Source: Aliikangiella sp. G2MR2-5
Lineage (GTDB): Bacteria > Pseudomonadota > Gammaproteobacteria > Enterobacterales > Kangiellaceae
DNA: 64,000 bases
Direction: 5' to 3'
Assembly (NCBI RefSeq): GCF_015687155.1
Contig: NZ_JADPQF010000002.1
Coordinates: 124,001-188,000, forward strand
Shown: piece after piece, positions 18,718 to 29,589 of the stretch
How positions within the stretch are numbered: position 1 is the stretch's first letter
Layout: every line of letters begins with the position of its first letter
Notes under the pieces: generated by a model
The model's input: the letters and a program-made list of their open reading frames with translations, nothing else
The model's database searches: none
What the model was told of the DNA's origin: nothing
Made by a program: the position numbers and the translations under genes

Positions 18718-20469
18718 ATGGATACTATAACTCTACGCTTGGGGCCTGGTTCTTTTTCCTGCTTGTTTTTCTTCTTCCTCTTGTACTCATTTTCCAGCAA
18801 CGTTTCTGCTACCGACAGGATAACCGGAAAAAACTTCGCAACACGCTCTGAAGTGATTGCACAAAACGGAATGGTAGCGACCAGTCAACCACTGGCAACA
18901 CAGGTTGGCCTCGATATCTTGAAATCTGGCGGCAGCGCAGTCGACGCAGCTATTGCCGCCAACGCCGCATTAGGACTAATGGAACCTACCGGCAACGGTA
19001 TTGGCGGAGACCTTTTCGCTATTATCTGGGATAACAAAAAACAAAAACTTTATGGTCTTAACGCCAGTGGACGCTCGCCACTCGGACTATCATTCGAACA
19101 ACTTGAAAAAGAGTTGAAAACCTTAGGAACAGATACGATACCTGCTTACGGAATGCTTCCGATATCAGTTCCGGGAACAATCGATGGATGGTTTGAAATG
19201 CATAAAAAATTTGGTCAGTTGCCAATGGAAGAAATACTTGCTCCAACAATAAAGTATGCCCACCAGGGGTTTCCTGTTAGTGAGCTGATAGCACACTACT
19301 GGCAATTGAGCGTTCCTCGATTATCCCCTCAGTCTGGAAACTTTGAATCAACTTTCACCATCAATGGAAAAGCACCAGCCAAAGGTGAAGTTTTCAGAAA
19401 CCCGGAGCTTGGTAAGACTCTTTCACTTATCGCAAAGCAAGGTCGCGATGTTTTTTATAAGGGAACAATAGCCAGGCAGATCGATCGTTTTATGCAAGAC
19501 AACAATGGCTTTTTAAGATATAGAGATTTTGCGAGCCATCGCTCAGAGTGGGTTACTCCGCTGTCTACCAATTATCGCGGCTACGATGTTTTTGAGCTTC
19601 CTCCGAACGGACAGGGAATTGCAGCCCTGCAAATGCTCAACATTCTGGAAAACTATGATCTGAAAAAATCAGGATTTCTGAGCAGTGAATCTCTTCACTT
19701 GATGATTGAAGCGAAAAAGCTGGTATTTGAAGACAGAGCCAAGTTTTATGCCGACCCTGACTTCAACCAACTTCCGATTACTGGGTTACTTTCAAAAGAT
19801 TATGCGAAAGCGCGAGCAAAACTGATCGGAGTTAAAGCCTCTCGCAAAGTCGATGCCGGTAACCCTGCGCTTTATCAGGGCGATACCATCTATCTAACGA
19901 CGGCAGATAAAGATGGCAATATGGTTTCCCTAATTCAGAGTAACTATCGCGGCATGGGATCTGGTGTTGTTGTTCCTGGCCTGGGTTTCGTATTTCAGGA
20001 CCGTGGTCAACTGTTTTCAATGGATGAATCACATGCCAATGTCTATGCTCCGGGTAAAAGACCTTTCCATACAATTATTCCGGCATTTGTGATGAAAGAT
20101 GGTAAGCCTTATATCAGTTTTGGATTGATGGGAGGCGCAATGCAGCCACAAGGACATGTGCAGATTATTACTAATATCATCGACTTTGGAATGGGGCTGC
20201 AGGAAGCCGGTGACGCAGTTCGCTGGCAGCATTTTGGTTCAACCGAACCAACCGAAGCCCGGGGAAAGTTTATTAAAGACGGCGGTGTGGTCGCGCTTGA
20301 GTCGGATATTCCCTATCAAACCATACGAGAGCTTATGGCCAAAGGACACCAAGTTCGCTATGACCGAGGCGGCTACGGCGGCTATCAGGCGATTATGTTT
20401 GACCCTGAGAATAAAGTCTATTACGGCGCATCAGAATCTCGCAAGGATGGCCAGGCGGCGGGCTATTAG
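18718..20469 (+). CDS. ggt: Gamma-glutamyltransferase, exported
   Basis: A 583-residue protein. Residues 1-32 are a signal peptide (FFFFLLYSFSSNVSA). The Ntn-hydrolase body contains DAAIAANAALGLMEPTGNGIGGD (split here as AAIAANAALG and GNGIGGD) and the autocleavage site with nucleophile Thr390 in QGDTIYLTT, close to the Thr391 of E. coli GGT. The enzyme cleaves glutathione and other gamma-glutamyl compounds in the periplasm. The frame opens at a TTG (18688), but ATG at 18718 gives a normal signal peptide. It is divergent from the methionine S-methyltransferase gene, 200 bp apart. Confidence 0.92.
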   Translation: MDTITLRLGPGSFSCLFFFFLLYSFSSNVSATDRITGKNFATRSEVIAQNGMVATSQPLATQVGLDILKSGGSAVDAAIAANAALGLMEPTGNGIGGDLFAIIWDNKKQKLYGLNASGRSPLGLSFEQLEKELKTLGTDTIPAYGMLPISVPGTIDGWFEMHKKFGQLPMEEILAPTIKYAHQGFPVSELIAHYWQLSVPRLSPQSGNFESTFTINGKAPAKGEVFRNPELGKTLSLIAKQGRDVFYKGTIARQIDRFMQDNNGFLRYRDFASHRSEWVTPLSTNYRGYDVFELPPNGQGIAALQMLNILENYDLKKSGFLSSESLHLMIEAKKLVFEDRAKFYADPDFNQLPITGLLSKDYAKARAKLIGVKASRKVDAGNPALYQGDTIYLTTADKDGNMVSLIQSNYRGMGSGVVVPGLGFVFQDRGQLFSMDESHANVYAPGKRPFHTIIPAFVMKDGKPYISFGLMGGAMQPQGHVQIITNIIDFGMGLQEAGDAVRWQHFGSTEPTEARGKFIKDGGVVALESDIPYQTIRELMAKGHQVRYDRGGYGGYQAIMFDPENKVYYGASESRKDGQAAGY

Positions 20470-20503
20470 CCAGCCCTTCCCGCAGGGTAGAGAACAATCT
20501 CCG

Positions 20504-20941
20504 TTAAGCGGTTAGCCAGAAAGTCACCGGCCCGTCGTTACACAGGCTCACTTTCATATCGGCACCGAACCGGCCACTTTCAACTTTGGGATATTTCAAT
20601 TTTGCCTGTTCAAGAAAATAATCAAACAGCGCCTCACCTTCCTGTGGCGGAGCCGCGGTCGAGAAACTTGGGCGCTTGCCTTTGCGAGTATCGGCGGCGA
20701 GGGTAAATTGAGGCACCAGGAGTAAACCGCCACCGATATCGGCAACGCTCAAATTCATTTTATCTTCCGAGTCGGAAAAAATGCGATAGCCGGTTAAGCG
20801 TTCGAGCAAACGATCTGCATTAGATTTCTGGTCATTTTTCTCAACGCCGATAAGAGCCAGAATTCCCTGCTCAATTTCTCCAATGACTTTGTTTTCGACG
20901 ACGACGTTGGCGTTAGTTACCCGCTGAATCAGTGCAATCAT
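20504..20941 (-). CDS. dtd: D-aminoacyl-tRNA deacylase
   Basis: A 145-residue protein starting [15 protein letters not shown], the normal N-terminus of Dtd, which removes D-amino acids from tRNA. Active-site segments are [15 protein letters not shown] (SQ-type loop) and NDGPVTFWL, a variant of the NSGPVT motif. ATG at 20941 is chosen by homology; the frame extends further upstream. The start lies 29 bp inside the proline iminopeptidase gene, so the two are probably translated together. Confidence 0.92.
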   Translation of the reverse strand: MIALIQRVTNANVVVENKVIGEIEQGILALIGVEKNDQKSNADRLLERLTGYRIFSDSEDKMNLSVADIGGGLLLVPQFTLAADTRKGKRPSFSTAAPPQEGEALFDYFLEQAKLKYPKVESGRFGADMKVSLCNDGPVTFWLTA

Positions 20942-21890
20942 GAGTAATAAGCTGATGCATTTCCTTGGTGGCTTTAACAAGTGCATCGATTATCCCAGCT
21001 TCACTTGCAGAATGTCCAGCATCGCGCACAACGTGCAACTCACAACCTTCCCATTCACTCTGCAATGCCCAGGCATTTTCCAGCGGGCAGATCATGTCGT
21101 AGCGACCATGAACAATAATTCCAGGAATATCTTTTAGCCGATGAGCATTGTCCAGAAGTTGATTTTCTTCAATGAAACAATGATTGCGAAAGTAGTGCGC
21201 ACTAATTCGAGCCATACTAAGAGCAATATGAGGCTCAGAAAATTTGTCTACCAGATGAGGATTAGGCTCCAGCGTTGCCGCTCTACCCTCCCAAATACAC
21301 CATGCCTTGGCAGCCCCCATCCGGGCGAGTTCATCCTGCCCTGTCAGTCGAGAATAAAAGGCTTCGATCAGGTTATCTCTTTCGTTATCGGGAATAACCT
21401 GAACAAATTCCTGCCAGTAGTCAGGAAATATCTTACTGGTTCCGCCCTGATACAACCACTCGACATCTTCTCTTCTAGCCAGAAAAACCCCTCGCAATAT
21501 CAACCCAAGCACTCGCTCACTATGTTCTTGAGCATAAGCCAAAGCGAGTGTTGATCCCCAGCTTCCTCCCATTACCACCCATTTTTCAATATTCAGGTGA
21601 TTTCTGATTTTTTCCAGATCATCTATCAGAGCTTGCGTGGTATTGTTTTCGAGAGAAGCATGTGGTTCTGATCGTCCGGCTCCCCGTTGATCAAATAAAA
21701 CGATACGATACTTTTCTGGATCAAAATAGCGTCTAAAATTAGCATCACAACCCGCTCCTGGGCCACCATGCAAGCTAACGATCGGCAAACCGTCTTCGCT
21801 TCCACTCTCTTCCACATAAAGATTGTGCCCGTCTCCGACATCCAGTTGGTAACATTGGTTTGGCTTAATTTCCGGGTAGAGTTTCAGCAT
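20913..21890 (-). CDS. pip: Proline iminopeptidase (S33)
   Basis: A 325-residue alpha/beta-hydrolase that releases N-terminal proline from peptides. Diagnostic segments: LHGGPGAGC (oxyanion loop), DQRGAGRS, nucleophile Ser in GGSWGS, Asp in HGRYDMICP and His in DAGHSASE. No signal peptide, so it is cytoplasmic and could finish off peptides liberated by the exported peptidases encoded nearby. ATG at 21890 has GCGAGGA just upstream. The 3' end overlaps dtd. Confidence 0.93.
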   Translation of the reverse strand: MLKLYPEIKPNQCYQLDVGDGHNLYVEESGSEDGLPIVSLHGGPGAGCDANFRRYFDPEKYRIVLFDQRGAGRSEPHASLENNTTQALIDDLEKIRNHLNIEKWVVMGGSWGSTLALAYAQEHSERVLGLILRGVFLARREDVEWLYQGGTSKIFPDYWQEFVQVIPDNERDNLIEAFYSRLTGQDELARMGAAKAWCIWEGRAATLEPNPHLVDKFSEPHIALSMARISAHYFRNHCFIEENQLLDNAHRLKDIPGIIVHGRYDMICPLENAWALQSEWEGCELHVVRDAGHSASEAGIIDALVKATKEMHQLITHDCTDSAGN

Positions 21891-22045
21891 TATTCCTCGC
21901 ATCACAGCAAAATAGTCGCTTGATTAAGCCTAGCACACTCAAGGAACGATGGCTGACATTAAATAATCCGATTGAGCAGCAGAGCACTTCAACAATTAGA
22001 AATTTAAGAGATGATTCTCGGCGCAGCAGAAAATATATCTCAGCA

Positions 22046-22432
22046 CTAGTCAGTTCCTTCTTCCTTGTCTTTCGATTGACTTTGCTCAGGTTTTAGAATT
22101 TCCTGAATTTTTTGTCCCTTAGTCTTCTTAGAGTCATCACTTTCATTCTCAGATTCATCCCCGTGACCGCCATCGCCCTCAAGTATAATGACAATACCTT
22201 TTGGCACTTTTCTTGGCTCTAACCCCTTAACGACCCTGACAACATCAAACGCCGCTTGAGCACAGTTCTTCTCCTGCCCTATCTTCACACAGCGCTCGTA
22301 TTCGAGTACTAGCTCTTCACCGATAGTAGTCTTAGGTGGAGGTTCCTGATATCCCAGTAGCGTACGAGACATTTCGAGCGAACATCCGGAAAGCGCTAAT
22401 ACAATTGTCGGGATAAGTATTCTTCTTGTCAT
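22046..22432 (-). CDS. Small acidic lipoprotein of unknown function
   Basis: A 128-residue protein with a clear lipoprotein signal, MTRRILIPTIVLALSGC (Cys17). The mature part has two extra cysteines (YERCVKIGQEKNC) and a strongly charged Ser/Asp/Glu/Lys-rich tail of about 45 residues, probably disordered. AAGGAG lies 5 nt before the ATG. No family recognised. Confidence 0.7.
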   Translation of the reverse strand: MTRRILIPTIVLALSGCSLEMSRTLLGYQEPPPKTTIGEELVLEYERCVKIGQEKNCAQAAFDVVRVVKGLEPRKVPKGIVIILEGDGGHGDESENESDDSKKTKGQKIQEILKPEQSQSKDKEEGTD

Positions 22433-22690
22433 AAGTCTCCTTACAAGGTTTGTCTCAACTTATTCAGGCTAAAACGATCTTGGTTTAATCAGTATGGATC
22501 TATGTTTGAACAAAAATATAATTAAAGGTTCACTCCCAAGTTTAATCATAACGTATTGAAATAGCGAGCAATGCTGGACTTTCATCAGCCGAGAAAAGAA
22601 ATCACACAACAACACCTTTGACATTGCGCACAATAATCATTATTGTCTTATGCTTGAAAAATAAAGTTATTGAAACAATCACTAAACATT
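22433..22690. other. Divergent intergenic region
   Basis: Separates the divergent lipoprotein and M9 protease genes and must contain both promoters. No convincing -35/-10 pair or operator was identified. Confidence 0.4.
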
Positions 22691-23575
22691 ATGAAACTTA
22701 ACTATCTATTGGCTCCCTTTTATGCACTATCGGCTCTGACTTCTAATGCGAGCGAGCCACATCTGGATAAAGTTTTGGGACAATCCTACGTTTGCTCAGA
22801 TACAGCGGTTATTCGATCCGAGAATCTCACCCTGCAGGAACAGAAATCGACTTGCAGTAAGTTATCTGAGATCGAAAGTATCTTCCATGGCGTTTTTAAT
22901 ACTAAAGGCAAACCAGTTGAAAATGACCATAACCTGTCGATTCGAGTGAATGTATATGCCTCAAGGGACTCTTTTGTAAAAAATGCCAAACAACATTTCA
23001 ACATGCCAACAGACAATGGTGGTATGTACCTGGAAGGCCTACCCGACAAAGAACATAACCAGGCAGAGTTTGTTACCTATCAAAGAGAAGTTAATAACAG
23101 AAAAGTTATCTGGAATCTGGAACACGAATATGTGCACTACCTTGATGGTAGATTTAATCTTTATGGTGATTTTTGTGCGTCATTGCATGACTCTCATTCT
23201 CCACCAGAAAACTGCGCAAAACCCGCACCTCTTTTACCGCATACTGTCTGGTGGACCGAAGGTGTTGCAGAGTATATAGCTTGGGGAAAGCAAAACTCAC
23301 GTGCGCTTCAGGCAATTAATAAATCCAAAGTCCCTTTTAAACTAAGCGAACTATTTGATACCAGTTATGAGCACAATGGCGGCAGCGAGAGAGTTTACTC
23401 CTGGGGTTATTTTGCCGTCCGCTACATGATGGAAGAGGAAAGAGAAAAAGTCGAACAAATGCTGCTGTTCTTGCGCCGGGGGGACTACCCTCGTTACCAG
23501 GCCCTAGTTCGGCACTGGGGAATCAGCATGGATGAAGACTTCAGGCGCTGGTTGCAAGTTACAACCGAATCCTGA
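22691..23575 (+). CDS. M9 collagenase-like zinc protease, minimal form
   Basis: A 294-residue exported protein: signal peptide (about 1-19), then a compact catalytic region. H145-EYVH149-YLDGRF is the M9A (Vibrio-type) collagenase HExxH motif, and E190 in WWTEGVAEYI is the probable third zinc ligand. The usual activator domain, PKD and pre-peptidase C-terminal domains are all missing. ATG at 22691 is preferred over the open-frame TTG at 22670. Catalytic, but whether it cuts collagen is unknown. A related, longer protein is encoded at 31604-33421. Confidence 0.82.
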   Translation: MKLNYLLAPFYALSALTSNASEPHLDKVLGQSYVCSDTAVIRSENLTLQEQKSTCSKLSEIESIFHGVFNTKGKPVENDHNLSIRVNVYASRDSFVKNAKQHFNMPTDNGGMYLEGLPDKEHNQAEFVTYQREVNNRKVIWNLEHEYVHYLDGRFNLYGDFCASLHDSHSPPENCAKPAPLLPHTVWWTEGVAEYIAWGKQNSRALQAINKSKVPFKLSELFDTSYEHNGGSERVYSWGYFAVRYMMEEEREKVEQMLLFLRRGDYPRYQALVRHWGISMDEDFRRWLQVTTES

Positions 23576-23637
23576 AAGATAGAGTTAACCGCTTTAATTG
23601 TAGCAACAACATATCAACATCTGGAGAAGATAAAAGA

Positions 23638-23665
23638 AGCGAATCATTGTGAATCGTGATTCGCT
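23638..23665 (-). terminator. Stem-loop terminator
   Basis: A 9-bp perfect inverted repeat (23638-23646 / 23657-23665) lies between convergent genes and is followed on the minus strand by TTCTTTT, so it probably terminates the GNAT gene transcript. Confidence 0.55.
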
Positions 23666-23673
23666 CTTAACTA

Positions 23674-24090
23674 TCATTCATATTGCTTTAGTAAAAAGAA
23701 TCTTCCCGGAGTCCCTTTTATTTCAGGAACTTCACCGACAACATCAAAGCCGCATTTCTGATAAAACCCGGGAGCCTGGAACGACAGCGTATCCACTTGT
23801 GCGGCAATGCAGCCTCTATTTCTAGCTTCCTCTTCGGCAATAAACATTAATCGTTTGCCAAGGCCGGTTCCGCGAGTAGACATATCCACCCAGGCAACTT
23901 CGATTAAAAAATGTTTATAGATAGTCCGTCCCGATACACCACCAATAATATTTCCATCTTTACATCGGGCAATTACAGAAAGCGGTAAACTTGATTCTTT
24001 TCCTGCACTTTCATAATTAAACTGTCTGACACCGTCAACCAGAGTCTGGAAATTCTCAGAGTTTTCCTTATTAATAATTTCAATATTCAT
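23674..24090 (-). CDS. GNAT-family N-acetyltransferase
   Basis: A 138-residue acetyltransferase. The acetyl-CoA binding loop appears as RGTGLGKRLM (motif A), preceded by the beta-strand IEVAWVDMS; GFYQKCGFDVVGEV is the usual C-terminal motif B. ATG at 24090 (MNIEIIN) is more typical than the open-frame ATG at 24132, though its ribosome site is weak. The substrate cannot be told. Confidence 0.8.
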   Translation of the reverse strand: MNIEIINKENSENFQTLVDGVRQFNYESAGKESSLPLSVIARCKDGNIIGGVSGRTIYKHFLIEVAWVDMSTRGTGLGKRLMFIAEEEARNRGCIAAQVDTLSFQAPGFYQKCGFDVVGEVPEIKGTPGRFFLLKQYE

Positions 24091-24241
24091 GTAACTTATT
24101 TCTTTAATATACGCTTTATTATTTAATCGCATGTCAAAGTAAATTGAAAGAATCTAATCGACTGTTTTTATTGGACCTGGTCGTTGATCCAGCTTTCTCT
24201 TCTATAATTAATTCAGAGATGAAAAGAAGATGGAGAGGATA

Positions 24242-24826
24242 ATGGCCAACGGCAATAATAGAAGCTTTATTCAAAACCCGCTAAGTTTTATTCGTTCTCA
24301 TCAGTTTATGGTAAACAGAACAATCTCTGCAGCTCGACCGCTTAGACGAGGCTCCGTTGATGTTGACCTGATCTCTTTTGATCCCGCCAACCCTCAACAT
24401 ATTCGTCTGGAAGAGTTTAGTATTCAACGCTCAGCTAGAGGCAGATATGCGCTCAACGCTTTTTTTCTGCCGGAAATTATGGATGATACCTCTCTGATTA
24501 AAATTAATGTCAACCGACAGTATTTTTTTACCACGGAATTGAAAGGTGATCTTTTTGCGGCTTACGGCAAAGATCCACTGAACCTCACCATCGAGCACGT
24601 CAATTGTCATTCTCCTGCTGCCAGAGTCCCGATAATTCCTCGAGCCCAGGCAATCCTCGCAGCAGGTCATCCGTTTTGCAAAATATTATCCCCTCTTCCC
24701 GTCCCGAAAAGTAATAGGCATCAGGTTAAAACTTATATTAACAGTACTTTAGTGGTAGGCATTCGGAGTGGAACAGGGTGGGAGTTTCATTATAAGCCGG
24801 GGGCGAATTCTTTATTTCGCCTGTAG
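24242..24826 (+). CDS. Hypothetical protein, no recognised family
   Basis: A 194-residue basic protein starting MANGNNRSF. It has no signal peptide, no membrane helix and no motif I recognise. Its composition (Arg, Asn, Pro and aromatic residues) suggests a beta-rich soluble protein. GGAGAGG just before ATG 24242 supports this start; another in-frame ATG is at 24230. It stands alone, convergent with typA. Confidence 0.55.
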   Translation: MANGNNRSFIQNPLSFIRSHQFMVNRTISAARPLRRGSVDVDLISFDPANPQHIRLEEFSIQRSARGRYALNAFFLPEIMDDTSLIKINVNRQYFFTTELKGDLFAAYGKDPLNLTIEHVNCHSPAARVPIIPRAQAILAAGHPFCKILSPLPVPKSNRHQVKTYINSTLVVGIRSGTGWEFHYKPGANSLFRL

Positions 24827-24903
24827 CTTTCCGATGTATTGAATAGCCGAGAAGGTATCATCCGGTTATAAGATTTAGGAGCACTATTTAGTAATTCATT
24901 CAG

Positions 24904-24934
24904 TCAAAAAACAAATCGGCCCATAAAGGGCCGA
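24904..24934 (-). terminator. Rho-independent terminator of typA
   Basis: A 7-bp GC-rich stem (24916-24922 / 24928-24934) with a 5-nt loop is followed on the minus strand by TTTGTTTTTT. It sits 35 bp after the typA stop. Confidence 0.8.
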
Positions 24935-24968
24935 CTGCTATTTTTATAACTAGACGAAAATATCCTGC

Positions 24969-26789
24969 TTAGTCTTTAGGCGCGCGAGACGCTCTTTTTC
25001 TTTCATTTTCGGTCAAGTGTTTCTTTCGAATACGAATGAAATTAGGTGTCACTTCTACCAGTTCATCGTCGTCGATAAATTCCAGGCTTTGCTCCAGTGT
25101 CATCACAATCGGTGGTGACAACTGAATATTTTCATCGGTTCCTGAGGCACGCACATTGGTTAACTGCTTTCCTTTAAGCGGGTTAACCGTCAAGTCATTG
25201 TCACGTGAGTGAATACCGATAACCATTCCTTCGTAGACTTCAACACCGTGACCGATAAATAGGCGGCCACGCTCCTGGAAGTTAAACAAGGCGTAACCCA
25301 GTGCTTTGCCCGTGCCATTAGAAATCATTACTCCATTATGACGCTGTGCCAGGGCACCCGGAATAGCAGGGCCATAAGCATCGAAAGTATGGTATATCAA
25401 TCCTGTTCCAGAAGTTGCTGTCATAAATTCAGTTTGGAAGCCAATCAGTCCGCGTGACGGAATGTAAAAATCAATTCTGACACGGCCTTTTCCGTCAAGC
25501 TGCATATCACGCATTTCTGCTTTACGTTCACCCAGCTTTTCCATGATGGTGCCCTGATGCTCTTCTTCGATATCAACGGTCACATTTTCGTAAGGTTCCA
25601 TCATCACGCCGTCAACTTCTTTCATGATAACTTCGGGACGAGACACCGCAAGTTCAAAGCCTTCACGACGCATGGTTTCGATCAACACTGAAAGGTGAAG
25701 TTCACCACGACCAGAGACTTTAAACTTATCAGCGTCGTCCAGCTGCTCTACGCGCAAAGCCACGTTGTGGATCAATTCTTTTTCCAATCTCTCCAAGATT
25801 TGACGAGAGGTCAGGAACTTGCCATCTTTACCAGCAAAAGGAGAAGTGTTGACCTGGAAAGTCATATTAACGGTCGGCTCATCCACAGTCAGTGCAGGGA
25901 GTGCTTCAACATGCTCAGGATCACAAAGAGTATCAGAAATCTTTGGTTCGCCAACGCCGGTTATAGCGATAATATCACCTGCACTTGCTTCTTCAACTTC
26001 GCTACGTTCCAGACCCATATAGCCAAGAACCTGACCAACCTTAACTTTTCTCAGCTTACCTTCAGCATCAATGCTGGTCAGTTGCTGGTTTTTACGGATT
26101 TTACCGCGGGTAACACGGCCAACACCGATTGCACCAACATAGCTTGAATAATCGAGAGATGTGATCTGCATTTGGGTCGGGCCATCAACCTCGACGTCAG
26201 GATGTGACACATGCTTAACAATCGCTTCAAACAATGGTGTCATGTCACCGTCTCGCGTGCTGTCATCTTCAGAAGCATAACCATTAAGTGCTGATGCATA
26301 TATAATTGGGAAATCCAGCTGCTCATCTGTTGCGCCGAGTTGATCGAAGAGATCAAAAACCTGGTCAATAACCCAGTCTGGACGAGCACCGGGACGATCG
26401 ATCTTGTTGACAACAACAACCGGCTTCAACCCCTGCGCAAATGCTTTTTGAGTTACAAATCGCGTTTGTGGCATAGGACCGTCAACGGCATCAACCAGAA
26501 GCAAAACAGAGTCAACCATAGACATGATTCGCTCTACCTCACCGCCAAAGTCAGCGTGTCCGGGAGTATCGACGATATTGATTCGGTAATCATTCCAACG
26601 AATGGCTGTATTTTTGGAAAGGATGGTAATACCACGCTCTTTCTCAAGATCGTTTGAATCCATTACCCTTTCTGTTGGCTCAGCGCGCTGGTCGAGAGTT
26701 CCCGACTGCTGCAATAACTTGTCTACCAAGGTTGTTTTACCATGGTCTACGTGCGCGATAATCGCGATATTTCTTAAATTTTCAATCAC
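24969..26789 (-). CDS. typA: Ribosome-associated GTPase TypA/BipA
   Basis: A 606-residue translation-factor GTPase. G1 AHVDHGKTT, switch [10 protein letters not shown] and NKID are present, followed by EF-G-like domains and the C-terminal TypA-specific domain. It aids ribosome assembly and growth under stress or cold. Length matches the family. The start is a GTG at 26789. The last residues are basic (KRASRAPKD). It is divergently transcribed from the LysR gene. Confidence 0.96.
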   Translation of the reverse strand: MIENLRNIAIIAHVDHGKTTLVDKLLQQSGTLDQRAEPTERVMDSNDLEKERGITILSKNTAIRWNDYRINIVDTPGHADFGGEVERIMSMVDSVLLLVDAVDGPMPQTRFVTQKAFAQGLKPVVVVNKIDRPGARPDWVIDQVFDLFDQLGATDEQLDFPIIYASALNGYASEDDSTRDGDMTPLFEAIVKHVSHPDVEVDGPTQMQITSLDYSSYVGAIGVGRVTRGKIRKNQQLTSIDAEGKLRKVKVGQVLGYMGLERSEVEEASAGDIIAITGVGEPKISDTLCDPEHVEALPALTVDEPTVNMTFQVNTSPFAGKDGKFLTSRQILERLEKELIHNVALRVEQLDDADKFKVSGRGELHLSVLIETMRREGFELAVSRPEVIMKEVDGVMMEPYENVTVDIEEEHQGTIMEKLGERKAEMRDMQLDGKGRVRIDFYIPSRGLIGFQTEFMTATSGTGLIYHTFDAYGPAIPGALAQRHNGVMISNGTGKALGYALFNFQERGRLFIGHGVEVYEGMVIGIHSRDNDLTVNPLKGKQLTNVRASGTDENIQLSPPIVMTLEQSLEFIDDDELVEVTPNFIRIRKKHLTENERKRASRAPKD

Positions 26790-27005
26790 TTAAATCAAAG
26801 CCTCGGGAACTTGAATAATCCGGCAGTTTGCGCCAGCGAAAAATAGGTCGCGTATTCTACGCTGATTTGAGCTTTTAAGCACCGTTTTTGCTGCTTTTTT
26901 CGTCAAAATACCATAGATAAGGTCGATATAACCCTTACTTATCGGACAACTTGAGCAATTATATTTATTATAGGGTATATAAAATAATCCAATTTGCTGA
27001 TTATC

Positions 27006-27914
27006 ATGAAACTAGACCTTGATTCGATTCGTGTATTAAAAACCATTGTAGAACGTGGAAGCTTTGCCGCGGCAGCAAAAGCTCTGCATCGTGCGCAATC
27101 AGCGATAAGCTACCAAATAAAGAAGCTGGAAGAAGCGCTGGATCTTGATATCTTCGATCGCAGTGAATACCGGGCGGTACTGACCGCTGAGGGCCAGATG
27201 ATTCTTGATGAAGGAGTAAAGCTTCTCAACCAGGCAGAACATATTGAAGAGTTGGCGCAACAGCTCAACCAGGAGTGGGAGCCCAGCTTTGAAGTGGTCA
27301 TTGACGGGATACTGGAAATTCCTCCGATCATGTCGGCAATGAAAACCTTGCTGCAAGAGGATATTCCAACCCGAATATCTCTTACCATGGAGTATCTTGG
27401 CGGCGTACAGTACCGCTTTGACAAGAACCAGGCAGATCTCATGCTGGTTAAAGAATTCCAGAACTCAACCCAGCTCCTATCGCAACCCTTGCCAGAGGTA
27501 GAGTGTTTGCTTTGTGTCAGCGCAGAGCACCCTTTGGCAAGTGTGGACGAAGTCAGTATTACAGAGCTGCAGAAATATGTTGAACTTAGCGTGCACGACT
27601 CCAGTGAGCAAGAACACTACGATGTCGAGCATATGCACTTCGGCGGTGAAACCATGTTTTTCCTGAGTGATTTTAAAAGCAAAAAACAGGCTTTACTACA
27701 AGGAATAGGTTTCGGCTGGATGCCATACTATCTGGTCAAAAATGAGCTGGATCAGGGTAGTTTAAGAGAAGTGAATTACCAGCACGGTTCGCGATTTACC
27801 TTTACCCCGCACCTGGTGTGGCGTGCCGAAAAAGCTCTGGGCAAAACGGCACAACGATTTATCGAATTACTTACTGACGAGCTTGGATTACCGACTCACC
27901 ATTCGATAGGTTAA
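27006..27914 (+). CDS. LysR-family transcriptional regulator
   Basis: A 302-residue regulator with an N-terminal winged HTH (GSFAAAAKALHRAQSAIS) and a C-terminal LysR substrate-binding domain. ATG at 27006 is the normal LTTR start (MKLDLDSIRVL); the frame opens earlier at a TTG. It is divergent from typA with about 215 bp between them, where it may bind; the ligand and regulon are unknown. Confidence 0.9.
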   Translation: MKLDLDSIRVLKTIVERGSFAAAAKALHRAQSAISYQIKKLEEALDLDIFDRSEYRAVLTAEGQMILDEGVKLLNQAEHIEELAQQLNQEWEPSFEVVIDGILEIPPIMSAMKTLLQEDIPTRISLTMEYLGGVQYRFDKNQADLMLVKEFQNSTQLLSQPLPEVECLLCVSAEHPLASVDEVSITELQKYVELSVHDSSEQEHYDVEHMHFGGETMFFLSDFKSKKQALLQGIGFGWMPYYLVKNELDQGSLREVNYQHGSRFTFTPHLVWRAEKALGKTAQRFIELLTDELGLPTHHSIG

Positions 27915-27965
27915 TCGAGGTTAACTCACTTTTTGACGGCAAAAACAGGTTTTGACTTTAACGTA

Positions 27966-27993
27966 AAAGGTGCCTGTATCAACAAGCACCTTT
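27966..27993. terminator. Bidirectional stem-loop
   Basis: An 8-bp inverted repeat (27966-27973 / 27986-27993) with A-tract before and T-tract after lies between the convergent LysR and RimB-RimK genes, so it can act in either direction. Confidence 0.65.
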
Positions 27994-28009
27994 CATCATA
28001 TGGCCGTGC

Positions 28010-29407
28010 CTAGTTAATAGTTGCCAGCTCCCTTTTCCATCCTAGCTTCTTTTCGAGCGAAGCGATCATCATGCCAGCGACATCTTTACCTGTCGCTGTT
28101 TCAATTCCTTCAAGGCCTGGAGAAGAGTTGACTTCGAGCAGCAGCGGACCGTGAGTCGAACGAATAATATCGACCCCGGCAATTTTTAACCCGAGAGTTT
28201 TCGCTGCCAATACCGCCAGCTTTCGCTCCTCAGGCGTTATCTTAACAATTGCTGCGGTTCCTCCCTGGTGGATATTGGCTCTAAACTCGCCTGGCGCTGC
28301 AGTTCTTTCGATAGAAGCAACAACTTTTCCGTCAATAACAAAACAGCGCAGGTCCTTGCCATTAGCCTCTTTGATAAATTCCTGCACAAGCAAATTCGCT
28401 TTCAATGCTTTAAAAGCATTGATCACACTTTCACTTGCCTTTCGGGTTTCAGCCAGAACAACTCCCCTTCCCTGAGTACCTTCCAGCAGCTTGACGATCA
28501 AAGGGGCGCCTCCAACCATATCAATCAAATCACTGGTATCGATAGGCGAATTGGCGAATCCAGTCGTTGGAATATTGATACCGCTTTTAAGCATCAACTG
28601 TAAAGAAAACAACTTGTCTCTCGATTGAGAAATCGCCTCAGAGTTATTACAGGTATAAACTCCCATACTTTCAAATTGACGAGTCAGGGCGCAACCATAA
28701 AAGGTCAAGCTGGGTCTAATACGGGTAATTACAGCGTCCAGTTTATCAAGCACACGTCCGCCCCGGTAATGCACTTCCGGCGAAACGGCATCAAGTTTCA
28801 TGTAGCACTGCTTGATATTAAAAAATTCTACCGTGTGACCACGCTGTTCTGCAGCTTCAACAATTCTTTTATTGCTGTAAAGATCAGGGTTGCTCGCCAA
28901 TATTCCAATCTTCAAACCACCATCAACCGGTGCCGCGATTTTTGGATAGTGCTCTTTCAACTGACTGTGACTAATCGCTCCCAGACAAAAGCTGGCAGAA
29001 GGATCCACTAACATTCGGCCTTTCATTGCTTCACGACCAAGCAGCATGCGATATCCCATTGAATCCCGGTTGGTCAGGGTTAACTCGACCGGCCAGCTCT
29101 GCTCGCCGCAGGTCAACTTAGTCCTTATAACATAACGTCTTTCCGACTCACCGCTTGAGCTCTTGACTCTGCGCTTGTCGATAACCTCAGCTTCGCAACG
29201 AATCACAGGCTGGCGACTCTGCTGGATGGGATGAATCTCAAAGCTAACCCAAAGTTCCGCATCTTTTTTGAAGGTGTGAATATTGAAAGCATGCAAAGAA
29301 GATGTCTTTGCTCCTGAGTCTACTCTTGCTTTGATTGCGGGTATCCCCAGCTCAGGAAAACCACACCACTCTTCACTCCCGACGATTATTTTTTTACTGT
29401 CTGTCAT
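28010..29407 (-). CDS. RimB-like aspartic protease domain fused to RimK-like ATP-grasp ligase
   Basis: A 465-residue fusion. Residues 1-145 are a retropepsin-like ATP-dependent zinc protease (RimB-type) domain with D30-S-G-AKTSS and the GREAMKG segment. Residues 165-465 are an ATP-grasp L-glutamate ligase of the RimK family ([46 protein letters not shown]). RimK adds glutamates to the C-terminus of ribosomal protein S6 and RimB modulates it; having both on one chain suggests a self-contained modification enzyme. Target protein is inferred only. Confidence 0.9.
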   Translation of the reverse strand: MTDSKKIIVGSEEWCGFPELGIPAIKARVDSGAKTSSLHAFNIHTFKKDAELWVSFEIHPIQQSRQPVIRCEAEVIDKRRVKSSSGESERRYVIRTKLTCGEQSWPVELTLTNRDSMGYRMLLGREAMKGRMLVDPSASFCLGAISHSQLKEHYPKIAAPVDGGLKIGILASNPDLYSNKRIVEAAEQRGHTVEFFNIKQCYMKLDAVSPEVHYRGGRVLDKLDAVITRIRPSLTFYGCALTRQFESMGVYTCNNSEAISQSRDKLFSLQLMLKSGINIPTTGFANSPIDTSDLIDMVGGAPLIVKLLEGTQGRGVVLAETRKASESVINAFKALKANLLVQEFIKEANGKDLRCFVIDGKVVASIERTAAPGEFRANIHQGGTAAIVKITPEERKLAVLAAKTLGLKIAGVDIIRSTHGPLLLEVNSSPGLEGIETATGKDVAGMMIASLEKKLGWKRELATIN

Positions 29408-29589
29408 ATTATTTAAAGGTTCTCTAATTTAGATGAATTAAGTTCACTCTTATTGGTAAACTAACCTGAACAAAGTATAGATGTTAGCAGATTTTTTCCT
29501 ATTTAAACGACATCATTCTAACAGGGGTATGACCTTTACCCAAATCTGGGTATGATGGAGCTAAAATGATTTCTCAAACAGAATAAATA

